A stretch of DNA of 64,000 bases from RFSX01 sp964567435. GTDB lineage: Bacteria > Bacteroidota > Bacteroidia > Chitinophagales > Saprospiraceae. Both the position numbers and the translations under genes were made by a program. Below the pieces are notes generated by a model. It had not been told where the DNA came from. It did not search any database and was given only the letters and a program-made list of their open reading frames with translations. Positions within the stretch are counted from its first letter, which is position 1. The number at the start of each line of letters is the position of its first letter. This document shows positions 28,350 to 37,585 of this stretch, in pieces. Where the stretch lies: assembly GCA_964567435.1 (NCBI GenBank), contig CAZMMQ010000013.1, positions 7,202 through 71,201 on the forward strand, given 5' to 3'.

Positions 28350-29963
28350 ATGAACACTTACCTACCTCTCAAGACGCTTTTATACTTGATAATCGTCCCT
28401 ATATTTATTCAGGGTCAAATACCTGAGAATTTTGAGTTTTTAGCTCATGATGCAAAACACAATGAAATCTCACAAATCATTGTACGGGACGACCATATTA
28501 TTTTCTCTACTAACAATGGTATTCATAGAGCGACCTATAACTATGGCATCGATAATTTCTATGCACGACAAGACTTTGCAAGATCCAAATTGATAGAGGA
28601 AAATGACTCCACTTTCTACTTCTTTACATATGAACGATCTGATCATGACATAGTTGGAATACCAGGCTTTACGGTTGTTACAAATCAGTCAGGAGAGGAT
28701 TCCTTTAGTGCCATAGGTGAACGAGAAAATATTCATATTGAAGACGTCATAGTTGATTCTATCGGTGGTTATTGGTGCCTTAGGTCAACATTAAATGGTA
28801 ATAGTATCTCTACAGGTATTCTCCACTTTGAGAATGATACTCTATCAACTGTAATTGATCATTTATTTCTAAGACCAAAATTATATAAGAATTCTCGCGG
28901 AGATATTTATGTATTCGACTCTTCATCTTCGATTAATCATATCACAGGTAATGAATTTGAGTATGATTCAATCTATGAATCTGCTGATGACATTCAATTA
29001 TGGGGTCAGAATAATTTAATCATTGAAAGAAATCAAGCTATTCTGACTACACCGGATTTTAAGCAAAGACTAAATACATGGGATTTACCATTTAACCCGC
29101 TTAGTTTTGAGAATGTTACTATTAACCAAGACAGCAGTCTCTATCTAGTCAATCTCCAATTAGATAGTTATGAGATTTTCCATGTAGATAAATCATCTAA
29201 TGCCCAATTAATTTTTAGTTCACAGATCGAAGACAATGAAACTATAAGAGGTATCAAAACACTTTCAGATAGCACACATCTCATCTATGGCCAGCACCAA
29301 TTTGAAATTGTGAATAATACATTTTTCAGAATGATACATCATCATAAAGAACTGGACTATGAAAGGAGAGATGTTGACCTACTCAGTGTAAATCTGCTTC
29401 CAATAGACACTATCGATTTTGGATACTTCGAGATATCTGGTGAGGCTAGTATTGAATATCAAAACAACGACAATGAAGCTATCACACACTTGAATGCTAT
29501 TTCTACAAGTATTGATGTTCCGTATAGTTTTCTAAATTTTCCCATATCGACTGAGATTCAGCCACAGAGTTCGTTAATTGACATCCTTAACTTTCGTTTT
29601 TTGAGCAGAGAACTAAACTTTTCTCCAGGTTTTTTGGATACGAAATTTGAAATATCTGGTGCCAACTTTAGATTTAATAATAGCACACAGAAAGTAGCAA
29701 CAATTGATTTAGTGAGCTCTGTCATAGAAGCGCCCAAATTAGTACAGGTGTCGCTTTATCCAAATCCAACCCCTGATGTCATCCATTGGCAGCAGCCTGA
29801 TATTATAAAGACAGAGATATACAATGCCCAAGGGAAACGTATACTAATCAATGAAACCAGTGGATCTCATCAGGATGTCTCTTCACTTGAATCAGGAACT
29901 TATTTGCTCATACTTACAACGAAAGAGGATAGATCATACTCAGGTATATTTGCAAAACACTAA
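28350..29963 (+). CDS. Secreted protein of unknown function with T9SS sorting domain
   Basis: 537 residues from ATG 28350; the TTG at 28296 would add 18 residues before the signal peptide (LLYLIIVPIFIQGQ, ending near residue 23). The central 400 residues are beta-rich with propeller-like periodicity (IIVRDDHIIFSTNNGIH, DVIVDSIGGYWCLRS, SRGDIYVFDSSSS) but lack Asp boxes. The last 70 or so residues form a T9SS type A sorting domain (SLYPNPTPDVIHW ... SSLESGTYLLIL). The general plan resembles the 957-residue T9SS protein at 58631. No catalytic residues recognised; a surface protein is the best inference. Confidence 0.78.
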   Translation: MNTYLPLKTLLYLIIVPIFIQGQIPENFEFLAHDAKHNEISQIIVRDDHIIFSTNNGIHRATYNYGIDNFYARQDFARSKLIEENDSTFYFFTYERSDHDIVGIPGFTVVTNQSGEDSFSAIGERENIHIEDVIVDSIGGYWCLRSTLNGNSISTGILHFENDTLSTVIDHLFLRPKLYKNSRGDIYVFDSSSSINHITGNEFEYDSIYESADDIQLWGQNNLIIERNQAILTTPDFKQRLNTWDLPFNPLSFENVTINQDSSLYLVNLQLDSYEIFHVDKSSNAQLIFSSQIEDNETIRGIKTLSDSTHLIYGQHQFEIVNNTFFRMIHHHKELDYERRDVDLLSVNLLPIDTIDFGYFEISGEASIEYQNNDNEAITHLNAISTSIDVPYSFLNFPISTEIQPQSSLIDILNFRFLSRELNFSPGFLDTKFEISGANFRFNNSTQKVATIDLVSSVIEAPKLVQVSLYPNPTPDVIHWQQPDIIKTEIYNAQGKRILINETSGSHQDVSSLESGTYLLILTTKEDRSYSGIFAKH

Positions 29964-30061
29964 TTACAAAGCTTTTTAAGCACAATAATATCATAGATAC
30001 ACACTGGCTGCTTGATGAACTATAATATCGAACTTGGATATTATTAATCAGTAGGTCGTCA

Positions 30062-30092
30062 AAGAAGGTGCAGCCATAAGCTACACCTTCTT
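30062..30092. terminator. Hairpin between convergent genes
   Basis: A stem of about 13 pairs with one mismatch (AAGAAGGTGCAGC against GCTACACCTTCTT) and a 5-base loop, between the T9SS gene end (29963) and the TonB-receptor end (30141). Short T-rich runs on either side make it a plausible bidirectional terminator. Confidence 0.5.
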
Positions 30093-30140
30093 CTAACGAT
30101 AGGGTTTTCTTACCCAATCTATCAAATATTCAAATTGCAA

Positions 30141-32804
30141 CTATAACTCGTAAGTGCCTTGTAATCTAACTAATCGGCCGATTTTAGGCATCCTTGGCAT
30201 AATTCTGTATTCGTTGTTCAAAAGATTTTGTCCGCTGAGGTTTATCTGTAATCCATTGCCAAAATCATATCCGATAGATGCATCGACTATAGTATAAGCT
30301 GGCACTTCACCATTGAATATGGTGCCGTCAAAGGCACGCATAGCATTTTGGTATCGAACAGAAGCATTATAAGTCAACCCTATTTCAGGTATATAGTCAA
30401 CACCTACTCTTATGCGGTTGGTCGGTACATTTAAAGCATATTCCTGACCAGATCCTTGAAGTCCTAAATCCGCATCATTGAATACATTTTGAGATAACCA
30501 GCTATAATTGATAAACGTAGATAAATCATTTGTAACATAATATTGTCCACTAAAATCAATTCCAAAATAATCGACTTTACCTGTATTCGTAGGTCTGACA
30601 ATCAATGTCGGTAATTGAGAATCAAATTCTATTTCAGGCTGAACCAACCCCAAAGGTCCTAACGCTACAAGGCCTTCAGCAACCTCTCCGATGATTCCTG
30701 CTAATACATCTTGAGGCACACCTAAGGCGGCAAGTTCTGCAGGGTCTGTTACACGAACAAACTCAGCTACTAGATCATTTGTGAGTGTAGGATTTAATAC
30801 AAATGGACTGACAGCGCCCGTGAAAATAAGATCTCTTCTTTGGTTATAATACACATCTAGACTAATGGCGAACTTATTGGATACTATACCTTTATATCCT
30901 ATCTCAAACACATTGGTCTTAGTAGATCTGATTTTATCCTGGACAGGGAAATCTGTAACCAATTGGTCGTTAAGCAATAAGACCCCTGCACTGGTATTCG
31001 TTACTTCTGTCGTTCTGCTTGCCAGATAGTCTAGGACTTCTTGCGGGATGGCACCTTCTAATCCTGCCAGTGCTATACTATAAGGGATTGCAAGAGGAAT
31101 ATCTATTCCTGGATAAGAGCCTCCAAGAAAACTTGACGTCACTACAGGATCAGAAAAAGTAATCGGCTCTATGCCACCCAAAAATTGTATGTCGAAAACT
31201 GGTGCAACTCCAAATGGGATATCACCAAAAACAAACAGCGAAGAAGGAGAAGTAATTGCTCTATTAAATGAAAACCTAAGATTATGATTCTTGGTGAATT
31301 CATAAAGCAGCGTTGCTCTAGGGGAAATTGTCGTCTCATCGATGGCAGTAAATCGATCTAATCGTGCAGCTGTTATCAGATTTAGATTAGGCGCTAAACT
31401 AAAGTCGGTTTGTGCATAGGCCGAAAATATATCAAAATCATCTTCCGCTTCATATCGTCCGTGGACGGTCCCTTGAGTCGCAGAATCGATAAGTTGAATC
31501 TCACCTCCTACTGTTAGCTCTAGTTTATCATTCATCAGATCCCATATATTTTGAATTTGTATATCATGTTGAAAATTATTGGAAACAGAGGTCAACCCTG
31601 TTCTATATAGTACACCACGTTCATTATTATTCAAAATAGCATTGGTAAAAGCCTGAGCGAAAAAATTGCCTTTTGAAAATCTGATTTGCCCATAAGTAAT
31701 AGGATAGTCCTGCAAGGCCTCTCCCAATGAGGCTCTGACTAAGCCCCTTCTTACTGTATATCCTGCACTTGCAGTAAGGCTTGTTCCTGGTTCTGGGTGA
31801 AACTCTAAGGCACCAGATATGCTATAATTGAATACTTGGTCTTCTAATTCGTTACTGTCTCTCAATACTTCCCCAGTAAGAGCACTGATAACTACTGGCT
31901 GAAAAGCTGCTAATGATTCTGCATCGATTGGATCATCTGGATCCAAGACAAAATCTCTGGCTCTATTATAGTGTCCTAATATCTTATATGCCCATTTATC
32001 ACTAACCTTCTGAGCATGTCGGGCCGCGACAGAAAGACTTGAGTTAGTCCCTCCTCCCAGACTAACGGACGTACCCTGATATTGCATAGGACTCTTACTG
32101 ATAAAATGCACAACACCAGTTTCTACCCCAGGACCATAGAGAGCAGATCCTGGACCCCGCACTACCTCTATCCGCTCTATATCCAAAGCAGATAAGGCAT
32201 TATGACTCATAATTGCTATATTCTGACCAGGTACCATCAAGCTTCTATTGTCAAGCATGAAAAAAGTCTCTGTGGTAAAAGTCGAATTTCGACCTCTTAA
32301 TGTTATCTGGGCCTGATCTATACCTTGATAAGTGACATCCACACCTGGTGCAGTTTTCAGTACAAAGGCGGGATTGGTTAAGCTCTGAGCTTGGATTTTT
32401 CTAGATTCAATAACAGTCGTAGATGCCGGCGCTTCAATCGATTTTTCTTTTCTTCGAGAAGCTGAGATCAATACTTCTGCACCAATAAAGTTCGATTCGG
32501 TCATATGCACCACCAAGGGATTACTCTGGGAATATGACTTGTCGATACTTATCGATTGTTCTTCAAAGCCTAAAAATGATACATTAATTTTGAATGGAAT
32601 CACTCTAGAAGTCTCTAGGCTAAAGTAACCATCAACGTCTGTGACGGCGCCTTCTGAAGTGCCATCTATTAGAACAGTAGCGCCTATCAATGCTTCATCA
32701 GAACCACTATCCACAATTCGTCCATAGATGGATGATTGCGAAAATGAAGGTGATGCCACACAAAACAGAAATACGATGGATAGCAAGGCGTTATTCAATT
32801 GCAT
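30141..32804 (-). CDS. TonB-dependent receptor with carboxypeptidase-like regulatory domain
   Basis: 887 residues from ATG 32804; the TTG at 32822 would add 6. After the signal peptide comes a CarboxypepD_reg-like domain (IYGRIVDSGSDEALIGATVLI ... TDVDGYFSL), a plug domain (TTVIESRKIQAQ ... LKTAPGVDVTYQG, with RGPGSALYGPG) and a 22-strand type barrel ending with IGRLVRLQGTYEL. Predicted outer-membrane importer driven by TonB-ExbBD. No SusD-like gene adjoins it, so it is not a PUL-type SusC; the substrate is unknown. Two long Leu/Ala/Gly-rich segments (around residues 510-570 and 650-700) look like extended surface loops. It is divergent from a lipoprotein gene with about 200 bases between starts. 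Confidence 0.9.
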   Translation of the reverse strand: MQLNNALLSIVFLFCVASPSFSQSSIYGRIVDSGSDEALIGATVLIDGTSEGAVTDVDGYFSLETSRVIPFKINVSFLGFEEQSISIDKSYSQSNPLVVHMTESNFIGAEVLISASRRKEKSIEAPASTTVIESRKIQAQSLTNPAFVLKTAPGVDVTYQGIDQAQITLRGRNSTFTTETFFMLDNRSLMVPGQNIAIMSHNALSALDIERIEVVRGPGSALYGPGVETGVVHFISKSPMQYQGTSVSLGGGTNSSLSVAARHAQKVSDKWAYKILGHYNRARDFVLDPDDPIDAESLAAFQPVVISALTGEVLRDSNELEDQVFNYSISGALEFHPEPGTSLTASAGYTVRRGLVRASLGEALQDYPITYGQIRFSKGNFFAQAFTNAILNNNERGVLYRTGLTSVSNNFQHDIQIQNIWDLMNDKLELTVGGEIQLIDSATQGTVHGRYEAEDDFDIFSAYAQTDFSLAPNLNLITAARLDRFTAIDETTISPRATLLYEFTKNHNLRFSFNRAITSPSSLFVFGDIPFGVAPVFDIQFLGGIEPITFSDPVVTSSFLGGSYPGIDIPLAIPYSIALAGLEGAIPQEVLDYLASRTTEVTNTSAGVLLLNDQLVTDFPVQDKIRSTKTNVFEIGYKGIVSNKFAISLDVYYNQRRDLIFTGAVSPFVLNPTLTNDLVAEFVRVTDPAELAALGVPQDVLAGIIGEVAEGLVALGPLGLVQPEIEFDSQLPTLIVRPTNTGKVDYFGIDFSGQYYVTNDLSTFINYSWLSQNVFNDADLGLQGSGQEYALNVPTNRIRVGVDYIPEIGLTYNASVRYQNAMRAFDGTIFNGEVPAYTIVDASIGYDFGNGLQINLSGQNLLNNEYRIMPRMPKIGRLVRLQGTYEL

Positions 32805-33010
32805 TTTTTTGGTTTTAAACAATAATATAAAAATAGATGCTCCGAAAATGATAAAGGTATTAAATGGTCGGTTTCAGGGGACGAACGGTCAGAATGCGGC
32901 TATCTTATGATGAAATGATGTGGAATTTCAACCTAATAGTGTTGAGCAAAGATTTAAACAAAAATGTACTTTATGGCATTAAATACTCATCTATTTACAA
33001 AACCAACAAC

Positions 33011-33799
33011 ATGCATAAGCTACTAATTCTCTTCTCATTTGTTCTCGTATGTTATTCTTGTCAGCAAGCTGGAAAGTCTACAGCAGCCAAGGAAACAGCT
33101 ACTGAAATCGTCAAACCTAAAATCAATTACCCTAATGATATGGTAAAGGTTTTCGATAATCATGGTGGTTTGGCCAAGTGGCATTCGATGAAATCAATGT
33201 CTTACGATATCGTCAAAGAAGGCGGCAACGAGACGCAAATGATAGACCTTCATAGCAGAGCCGAACGTATCAAAGCAGCTACATTCGAATCTGGATATGA
33301 TGGCAAAAACTACTGGGTAGTAGCGGACACCTCTTATAAGTCCAACCCTAAGTTCTACACTAATCTAATGTTTTACTTCTATGCCATGCCGTTTGTACTG
33401 GCAGATGGAGGTATTAACTACGACAAGATAGATCCCCTTACGTTCGATGGAAAAGAGTACCCAGGTTACAGAATATCATATGGAGATGGTGTTGGCATCA
33501 GCCCTCAGGATGAATACTTCATCCATTATGATGCTAATACACATGAAATGGCCTGGTTGGGTTATACAGTTACATTCTTCTCCGGAGAGAAAAGTGAGAA
33601 GATATCTTGGATTAGATATGACGACTGGAAGCAATTCAATGGTCTTAAACTACCCAATACTATGAGCTGGTATAAGTCAGAAGAAGGTAAGATTACAGAG
33701 CTGGCCAATAAAAGAGAATTCGTCAACGTAAAAGTTTCTGATCAAGCTTTTGCTTCACAGAAACTGGCAATGCCAGAAGGGGCGAAAGTTTTTGAGTAA
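33011..33799 (+). CDS. DUF6503-type lipoprotein
   Basis: 262 residues from ATG 33011; upstream in-frame starts give an unlikely 49-residue leader. Lipoprotein signal MHKLLILFSFVLVCYSC places the lipidated Cys at residue 17. The body matches the DUF6503 pattern known from Bacteroidota: VKVFDNHGGLAKWHSMKSMSYDI near the start, then NPKFYTNLMFYFYAMPFVLADGGINYD, YPGYRISYGDGVG and MAWLGYTVTFFS. The fold is probably LolA-like in general terms, but the function is not established. It is followed by a strong terminator at 33827. It faces the TonB receptor across a shared promoter region; any joint role is inference. Confidence 0.78.
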   Translation: MHKLLILFSFVLVCYSCQQAGKSTAAKETATEIVKPKINYPNDMVKVFDNHGGLAKWHSMKSMSYDIVKEGGNETQMIDLHSRAERIKAATFESGYDGKNYWVVADTSYKSNPKFYTNLMFYFYAMPFVLADGGINYDKIDPLTFDGKEYPGYRISYGDGVGISPQDEYFIHYDANTHEMAWLGYTVTFFSGEKSEKISWIRYDDWKQFNGLKLPNTMSWYKSEEGKITELANKREFVNVKVSDQAFASQKLAMPEGAKVFE

Positions 33800-33826
33800 A
33801 ATTATAAGTAATAATACATTGTTATT

Positions 33827-33859
33827 AGGCTGTCTCAGTGATGAGATAGCCTTTTTTTT
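33827..33859 (+). terminator. Rho-independent terminator after the DUF6503-type gene
   Basis: Stem GGCTGTCTC paired with GAGATAGCC (one G-T pair), loop of 6 bases, then eight T. It lies 28 bases past the stop at 33799. Confidence 0.88.
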
Positions 33860-33925
33860 ATGAACCCTCTCCTAAAAAGAACTTATATTTATATAAATGA
33901 ACAACACTTATATAATCTTATCACT

Positions 33926-34723
33926 ATGAAAAACGGTATTCTCTTTATTGCGATGTTGACCATAACCTCATTCATCTATGGTCAGAGGTCGTCCTATGAT
34001 TTGTCAATTCAGCTTGGCAGTTCCTTTAGGACTATTAATACAGAAAGTGAATTTCAAACGGATAACCGGATAATTGAAACTCAAGGATTGCATGAACGCA
34101 AAATGAATTATAATATAGAGTTAGGTTATAATTATAAGATTAATAATCAGTGGGTTGTCAAAACAGGATTTAATTATTCTACCCAGAATTATTATACATC
34201 TAAATTAACGGATTCTAGATGGCCAAGTGAGCATGATGGAAATGATGGTTTCGTGGATGACCCCAATCTTCCAAATGATCTCATAGGAACAATAAATCGT
34301 TCTTTTGCAGGCGTGCCACTTTTGCTGAGGTATCAAATGAGTAATTGTAACTTATCTCCTTATATCGAAGTAGGACCATCACTCATGGTCTTAACTAATT
34401 CAAGCTTTGAAGACAACTTTCTTTTAGAAAACACGGTTATTTCAACTGCGGCCATTTCAGATAACTACAATAATTTCAATGTTTTTGGTAGGGCCACGAT
34501 TGGTATCAATTATACGCTATCAAGCCAAGCTCAGATGTTTGGAGGCATCACCTATAATCAGCAACTGAATAACATCTGGAAAGAGGATTTTACAGAAAGA
34601 CTAAATAGTTATGGCTTGCAAGTGGGGATGAGAGTGAAGTTTGGCCAACAAAGAAGGTGTTGCAAGCCTAAGTCTTGCTGCCCTAAGTCAGAGGCTAAGT
34701 CCTGTGGCGATAAGCCTGAATAG
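33926..34723 (+). CDS. Outer-membrane beta-barrel protein with a Cys-rich C-terminal tail
   Basis: 265 residues from ATG 33926; the earlier ATG at 33860 lies in the terminator of the previous gene. Signal peptide (to SFIYGQ, about residue 19), then an OmpW/PorT-like small barrel: YDLSIQLGSSFRTI, YNIELGYNYKINNQWVVKTGFNYS, GVPLLLRYQM, YIEVGPSLMV, GLQVGMRVKFGQ. The last strand is followed by about 24 residues containing five Cys (QRRCCKPKSCCPKSE, then KSCGDK), which is unusual because barrels normally end in an aromatic strand. Function unknown; the tail could bind metal or form disulfides. It has its own terminator at 34748. Confidence 0.78.
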   Translation: MKNGILFIAMLTITSFIYGQRSSYDLSIQLGSSFRTINTESEFQTDNRIIETQGLHERKMNYNIELGYNYKINNQWVVKTGFNYSTQNYYTSKLTDSRWPSEHDGNDGFVDDPNLPNDLIGTINRSFAGVPLLLRYQMSNCNLSPYIEVGPSLMVLTNSSFEDNFLLENTVISTAAISDNYNNFNVFGRATIGINYTLSSQAQMFGGITYNQQLNNIWKEDFTERLNSYGLQVGMRVKFGQQRRCCKPKSCCPKSEAKSCGDKPE

Positions 34724-34747
34724 ACACTAAGTAATAATACATATTAG

Positions 34748-34778
34748 AGCAGTATCTCCAAAGAGGTACTGCTTTTTT
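34748..34778 (+). terminator. Rho-independent terminator after the Cys-tailed barrel gene
   Basis: An 11-pair stem (AGCAGTATCTC with GAGGTACTGCT, one G-T pair), 4-base loop CAAA, then six T. It lies 24 bases after the stop at 34723. Confidence 0.88.
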
Positions 34779-34783
34779 ATTCA

Positions 34784-35431
34784 TTAGATGAGGCAAAATC
34801 TGTAGCCGATCTTAAGGTCTGCATTGGCGTCTATAATTGTGGATGAATTCACTGCTCCAGTCCCCACTCTAAAATATCGACCATATATAAAATTAAGTTC
34901 GATAATAAAATGAGACTTGATAATCCATTTATATCCAAAATTTACAGCCAGAGCTAGTTCTTTTGGTCCATTAGTCATGTTACGTTCAGTCAGATTTCCC
35001 TATGCTTCTAATTTGTCTATTAAATCAGGATCATTACTTAATATAGAATCTAATCCTACATAGGGTCCCACAAATAGCCCATTAGCATATCTCTTATTAA
35101 AAAAGAGATAGTACTTACCAGTGATGCCAAGATGCATACGAGTAATTGAATAATCAACACTTTGGAATGTAAGGCTGTCATCAAAGAAAAAAGATGTTTC
35201 TTTAAAGCTAATGCGCCCTAATGCTTCTATGCCAAAATTCTCAGTTAATAATCTTTCATAGTGAAGGGAATAATGACCATCTACTAATCCAAAACCTGTT
35301 TTAATCTCATGCTTACTCTGCCCATACCCAATAAGGTTAAATAATAACAGAGTCAAAAAAATATAAGTCTTATTGAGTTCATAACTAATTAGCTCACGTT
35401 TAATAATTGTCCTATTGAAGAAAAGTCTCAT
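34784..35431 (-). pseudogene. DUF3575-like outer-membrane protein gene interrupted by an in-frame TAG
   Basis: From ATG 35431 the frame encodes a signal peptide region and barrel strands (HEIKTGFGLVDGHYSLHYERLL, HLGITGKYYLFFNKRYANGLFVGPYVGLDS), then stops at a TAG at 35000-35002. The same frame continues without shift and at once resumes family-like sequence: ELALAVNFGYKWIIKSHFIIELNF and DANADLKIGYRF, ending at 34784. Together the two halves give the expected length (about 215 codons) and order of a DUF3575-type barrel. A single base change would create the stop. The start overlaps the MscS stop by four bases (ATGA). The alternatives are readthrough or a sequencing error. Confidence 0.75.
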
Positions 35432-36762
35432 CCTCCCCCCACGATCCTAATCTCTCTCTGAGGAAACGGAATACTTACTTTATTCTCTCTAAATAATCTA
35501 TCTACTTCTAATCTAATATCACTTTTTATATCCTCTATTACAAGAAGATTTCTTGTAAAAAAATACAACTTAAAATCTAATGAAGAATTTGAAAATGATT
35601 CAAATCTTACAAATGGTGCAGGGTAATCTATAACGTAAGGATTCTGCTTAACCGACTTAAGGAGCAGTTTTTTGACCAGAGTCGTATCTGTACCATAGGC
35701 TACGCCTATATCTATCACAAATCTTACTTTATCATTATTGTGATTCCAATTGACGACTTTTTCATTGACGAGTTTGTGATTGGGGACAACGATGGATACA
35801 CTCCCCCTTGTCTCCATGACAGAAGCCCTAAGGCCAATCTGTTTGACCGTTCCTATCTCACCATCTACTTCCAGTATATCACCCACCGTCACACTCCGCT
35901 CAAAGAGGATGACTATGCCAGACACAAAATCATTAAAAGTCTGTTGTAATCCTAATCCAATACCAACCAACAATGCTGCCGCACCACCTAGCAAGATGTT
36001 CATATTGATACCAAATACATCTAAGGCCATGATGATAGCAAAGATGTATATCACATACTTGATAAGCTGATTGATGGCATACTGAGAACCTTGAGCAATG
36101 TCTCTCCTCTTATAAATATTATGTAACAAGAGTTGCGTAATCGTCCAAACAATTAATTGGGCTATAAATATGATGAGCAGAGCTTGTAGAATATTGGATA
36201 TTCGAAAGCTGACTTTGTCTCCATCTATGTTTCTCTCATATAGGGCAGGATCTATATTAAAATTCTGCAACATGTAGATGCCTACAATAAGAAAGAAAAT
36301 ATACTTGACGACACGATGGGCACTATTCTCGTTATCGTCACGGAAGTCTGTCTCTCCATCCTTAAACTGCTGACTTTGTCTGACATAAAAAGGATGAATA
36401 AATACATTGGACACCACCCAGTACAACAATCTGGCAAACTGCAACAAGGTCAGTGTACTGATAATTGGCAATAAAGACAACTTAAATTGTCCCGTATCAT
36501 ACAGCATGACTTCCATCTTCACAATACTGACACCTATCAACCCAATTGTAAAAAAAGCCAACCACCTTAAAATACTTCCCAGCTTTTTCATTTCTGGTGC
36601 AGAAATATCTGAGGAATCAAAAATCTTTGGAAAATATTTCTTTAGCAGGGTTCTATATATCACAACTATCGCAAGACTTATCACCAAAAACAGGATAGCA
36701 TGGCCCGTTGTGAAGGCGTTCTCTCCAACATTGAATAAAGAATACGACAGAATCTCTTGCAT
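35428..36762 (-). CDS. MscS-family mechanosensitive ion channel
   Basis: 444 residues from ATG 36762; the TTG at 36780 would add 6. At least five hydrophobic segments precede the conserved MscS core: the pore helix region NMNILLGGAAALLVGIGLGLQ, FNDFVSGIVILFERSVTVGDILEVDGEIGTVKQIGLR, and the cytoplasmic beta domain VVPNHKLVNEKVVNWNHNND. The C-terminal alpha/beta domain ends RLFRENKVSIPFPQREI. These channels open under membrane tension and release osmolytes in hypo-osmotic shock. The stop overlaps the start of the broken DUF3575-type gene (ATGA), so the two were probably co-transcribed. The longer N-terminus with extra helices is common in Bacteroidota members. Confidence 0.92.
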   Translation of the reverse strand: MQEILSYSLFNVGENAFTTGHAILFLVISLAIVVIYRTLLKKYFPKIFDSSDISAPEMKKLGSILRWLAFFTIGLIGVSIVKMEVMLYDTGQFKLSLLPIISTLTLLQFARLLYWVVSNVFIHPFYVRQSQQFKDGETDFRDDNENSAHRVVKYIFFLIVGIYMLQNFNIDPALYERNIDGDKVSFRISNILQALLIIFIAQLIVWTITQLLLHNIYKRRDIAQGSQYAINQLIKYVIYIFAIIMALDVFGINMNILLGGAAALLVGIGLGLQQTFNDFVSGIVILFERSVTVGDILEVDGEIGTVKQIGLRASVMETRGSVSIVVPNHKLVNEKVVNWNHNNDKVRFVIDIGVAYGTDTTLVKKLLLKSVKQNPYVIDYPAPFVRFESFSNSSLDFKLYFFTRNLLVIEDIKSDIRLEVDRLFRENKVSIPFPQREIRIVGGG

Positions 36763-36841
36763 GTCATAAATATACTGCAACTCAATATTCCTTCATGCTC
36801 ATCTGTTGGAAGAAATATATATCATTGCACCAAGTAGAACG

Positions 36842-37573
36842 ATGTATACTCGCTTAAAGAAAATAGGATTACATATCACCCCTAGTTGGATAAGCCAAAG
36901 GATAGAACCGCTTGGTCGACGTATTATAGCACTCAGTTATAGAGGGACAGCATATCAGTGTAACCTATGTCATTATCGTCTTAGGCAATTTGTACAACTC
37001 TCTTCTGGCGACTTACTATGCCCACGTTGTGGCAGCCTTGGTCGTACGCGTGGACTGTGGGCATTGATTAATGATCAGGTTAAGGACAAAAAATTACTCC
37101 ACTTCTCCCCACCTAAGGCTTTGAGATCAAGATTGCAAACCAGTAATACAAAAACTTATACCACCTCTGACTATATGGGTGAATTTACGTCGGATAAGCA
37201 GTATGATCTCTGTGATATTGCTCTGCAGGATAATGCCATCGATATGATTCTTTGTTTTCATGTTTTGGAGCATATAGAAGATGACCACAAGGCAATATCA
37301 GAACTGTATCGCATACTCTTGCCTGGTGGTCAAGCCTACATTCAAACTCCATTTAAATCAGGTGAAATATATGAGGACTCAAGCCTACGTACACCAAGAG
37401 AAAGAAAAGTCTATTTTGGTCAGGAAGATCATGTCAGAATCTATTCGCCCGATGGACTAAGGGCCCGACTACAGAATGGTGGATTCAAGGTGGAGTTGAT
37501 ACGCCAACTACATGATGCTAATAATTTTCATGGTCTAAAAGAAGAAGAGATTATCCTTGTCGCCTCTAAATAA
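36842..37573 (+). CDS. SAM-dependent methyltransferase with an N-terminal zinc-ribbon-like segment
   Basis: 243 residues from ATG 36842; the TTG at 36806 would add 12. Around residues 38-68 two Cys pairs (CNLC and CPRC, about 25 residues apart) form a likely zinc ribbon. A class I methyltransferase domain follows: KLLHFSPPKALRSRL, YDLCDIALQDNAIDMILCFHVLEHIEDD (the post-I and Asp/His motif of Methyltransf_11), and LLPGGQAYIQTP. Substrate unknown. It is divergent from MscS and convergent with rsmG. Related zinc-ribbon methyltransferases are often found near polysaccharide genes, which agrees with the glycosyltransferase two genes on, but that is weak inference. Confidence 0.8.
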   Translation: MYTRLKKIGLHITPSWISQRIEPLGRRIIALSYRGTAYQCNLCHYRLRQFVQLSSGDLLCPRCGSLGRTRGLWALINDQVKDKKLLHFSPPKALRSRLQTSNTKTYTTSDYMGEFTSDKQYDLCDIALQDNAIDMILCFHVLEHIEDDHKAISELYRILLPGGQAYIQTPFKSGEIYEDSSLRTPRERKVYFGQEDHVRIYSPDGLRARLQNGGFKVELIRQLHDANNFHGLKEEEIILVASK

Positions 37574-37585
37574 GTTACACAGCAC

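Noticed and set aside
32864..33010. 49-residue N-terminal leader on the DUF6503-type gene
   Set aside because: A perfect lipoprotein signal starts at ATG 33011; the leader has no signal or domain features.
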